64,000 nt of DNA from Nageia nagi (lineage: Eukaryota; Pinophyta), in NCBI GenBank assembly GCA_050084985.1, contig JBITNC010000001.1, positions 213,156,001-213,220,000 of the forward strand, written 5' to 3'. Made by a program: the position numbers and the translations under genes. A model generated the notes under the pieces. It was not told the DNA's origin, did no database searches, and saw only the letters and a list, made by a program, of their open reading frames with translations. This document shows, piece after piece, positions 62,603-64,000 of the stretch (its first letter is position 1; every line of letters starts with the position of its first letter).

Positions 62603-64000
62603 CATTTTCTTATCTACATTTTTTATCATCAAAATATATTTTCCACACATAATTTATATCAAGGATATTAATTTCCCTTATTAGTTCTTCCTCTACATCT
62701 TGGTAAGTTCCAATATCAACATTCTAAAAGAAATACACTGACTGATTCTCTTTCATGTTCACTTTATGTGTTCTAGCTTCTTAAAAGATTTGATAATTAC
62801 TTTTTGCATTATTTGCTTTTGGAATGATAACCCATCTCTACTTAGCTTTAGATTTGAGAATTTTTAGTGTATCTTTTACTAGAATTTGTGAAAAATGTCA
62901 AATCCTAAGATATCATTCCATCCATCTAAGATCCAAACTACCTTCCCAATAACATCCCATAAACTATTGTCATAGATAAATAATTATGATATTCATAAGT
63001 ATCTTTTTCACTAGGAAGGTTGATAAATTAATAGTGATGTCTTTAACTTTACCAATTATTTTAGCAATCAAGGAATCCATCTAATAGCATGAATCAGGGT
63101 TATTCCTAAAGATCGGCCCCAAAATAAACTTGGAGAAACTAAGGTGAATTAGTTTCATAATTTGGGTGAAAATATAGCCTTTAAAATAAAGGTATAATTG
63201 GATACACACTATAGGTTGATATTTTGGTGATTAGATACATAAAATTAATATTTTCTTGTAATTTTAGGGTGAATGACCCTCCTTTTAGGGCTCCAAATAA
63301 TAGCTAATTTGAAAATCTTAAAATCCTAATTTTTGCTTATTAGTGAAGATTAGCCACTAAGAAAAACATTGGAATTAATCTTCACATTATGTAAAATTTA
63401 GTTTTGGAATTTGAACAACTTTGAGTGGTACAATATTATATGTAGCCTGTAAATCTAGTATGTAATTACACAACCTTCTTCCATTCACCCATAATGATAT
63501 ATAAAAGGAGGTATTTTGGCAATTTTTTGTTGAACCATTTAGATTTTTTCACTAACAATATTCTTACATATTATTAGGTTTGCATGTATTTTGGTAAGCT
63601 TGATCACATCTAATAACTCCATTGTTTGAGGATCATTTTGCAAGATTTATAAAATGGAGATGTTGGTAGTTTTCTTTACTAAATATTCAATAACGCTATG
63701 CTTCAATGTGGAAGGTTCCCTTTTTTATTTATTTGAACCTCCTTAGACTTCATTTACATCTTATCATATGGTTGATATTGAGCCTTTATTTGATATATTA
63801 TCATCATGGTGTAATATTTTGAGGGGTTTTCAATGTCTTAAAAGAAGGAATTAATTTTATTCTCATTATCTTCTTATGTAGAGCTATATTCCCCTTATTC
63901 AATTTGATTATTGCTTCCTAGTAAAGTTTCATTCTCTAAGATTATTTCTTGCAATATATTCATATAAATACAATTATTTTGATCATGTTCAAATTTGCAT
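62603..64000 (-). pseudogene. H3, protease and start of aRNH of a Tat element
   Basis: The minus strand reads 'SLIAKIIGKVKDITINLSTF', then 'MLLGR' (about 62960), 'RWVIIPKANNAKSNYQIF', 'VNMKENQSVYFF.NVDIGTY' and 'VWKIYFDDKKC' (about 62640). The last is like the first strand of a plant-type RNase H. Frames shift often. It may be a separate element or the far upstream part of H2. The stretch 63100-64000 has weaker, gag-like remains. Confidence 0.5.

Overview
This is nuclear DNA of a seed plant with a large, transposon-filled genome. A conifer or other gymnosperm would fit, but the sequence alone does not settle the clade. The evidence is that every recognisable coding stretch belongs to plant Ty3/gypsy LTR retrotransposons. 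These are Tat/Ogre-like elements with an extra plant-type RNase H, and chromoviruses with a Met-initiator tRNA primer site and a chromodomain. I found no host gene, rRNA or tRNA. The DNA is strongly A+T-rich, and nearly all reading frames are broken, mainly by stop codons where Gln, Arg or Trp is expected.

Names used here. H1, H2 and H3 are old minus-strand Tat elements that act as the substrate. T1 (2109-10903), T2 (11251-19320), T3 (23881-31690), T4 (37215-about 49705) and T5 (42116-49358) are plus-strand Tat-type elements. K1 (32007-50745, plus) and K2 (51152-55836, minus) are chromovirus-type elements.

Layout. 1-640 is the right part of a K1-like LTR. H1 runs on the minus strand from about 641 to 20637 and is split by T1 (duplication CTTGT) and T2 (CCTAT/CCTAG). 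20650-21300 holds small LTR pieces, and 21301-23100 has no gene. H2 runs on the minus strand from about 57760 down to 23105. It is split by T3 (CTATA/CTATG), K1 (AAATA) and K2 (TCTAT). T4 sits in the 3' LTR of K1, and T5 (TATAT) sits in the 3' LTR of T4, so four elements are nested at one site. A long (TA)n tract, about 2.6 kb of unassigned sequence, a probable solo LTR and an H3 fragment fill 57.8-64 kb.

How the parts relate. T1 and T3 are full-structure gag-PR-RT-RNaseH-aRNH-IN elements. H2 instead has aRNH before RT. T2 and T5 are sister elements. T5 has gag-pol with an in-frame deletion that joins RT to the end of integrase. T2 has lost pol and carries, in antisense, a three-exon plant mobile domain (PMD) gene with both introns, its own TATA box, a continuous frame and only nonsense decay. 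T4 and K2 are further non-autonomous types. Two features recur between elements: a short box related to GGCCACCAATGGTG and, in some LTRs, a hairpin downstream of the TATA box. The antisense PMD gene and the recurring box are the most interesting signals here.
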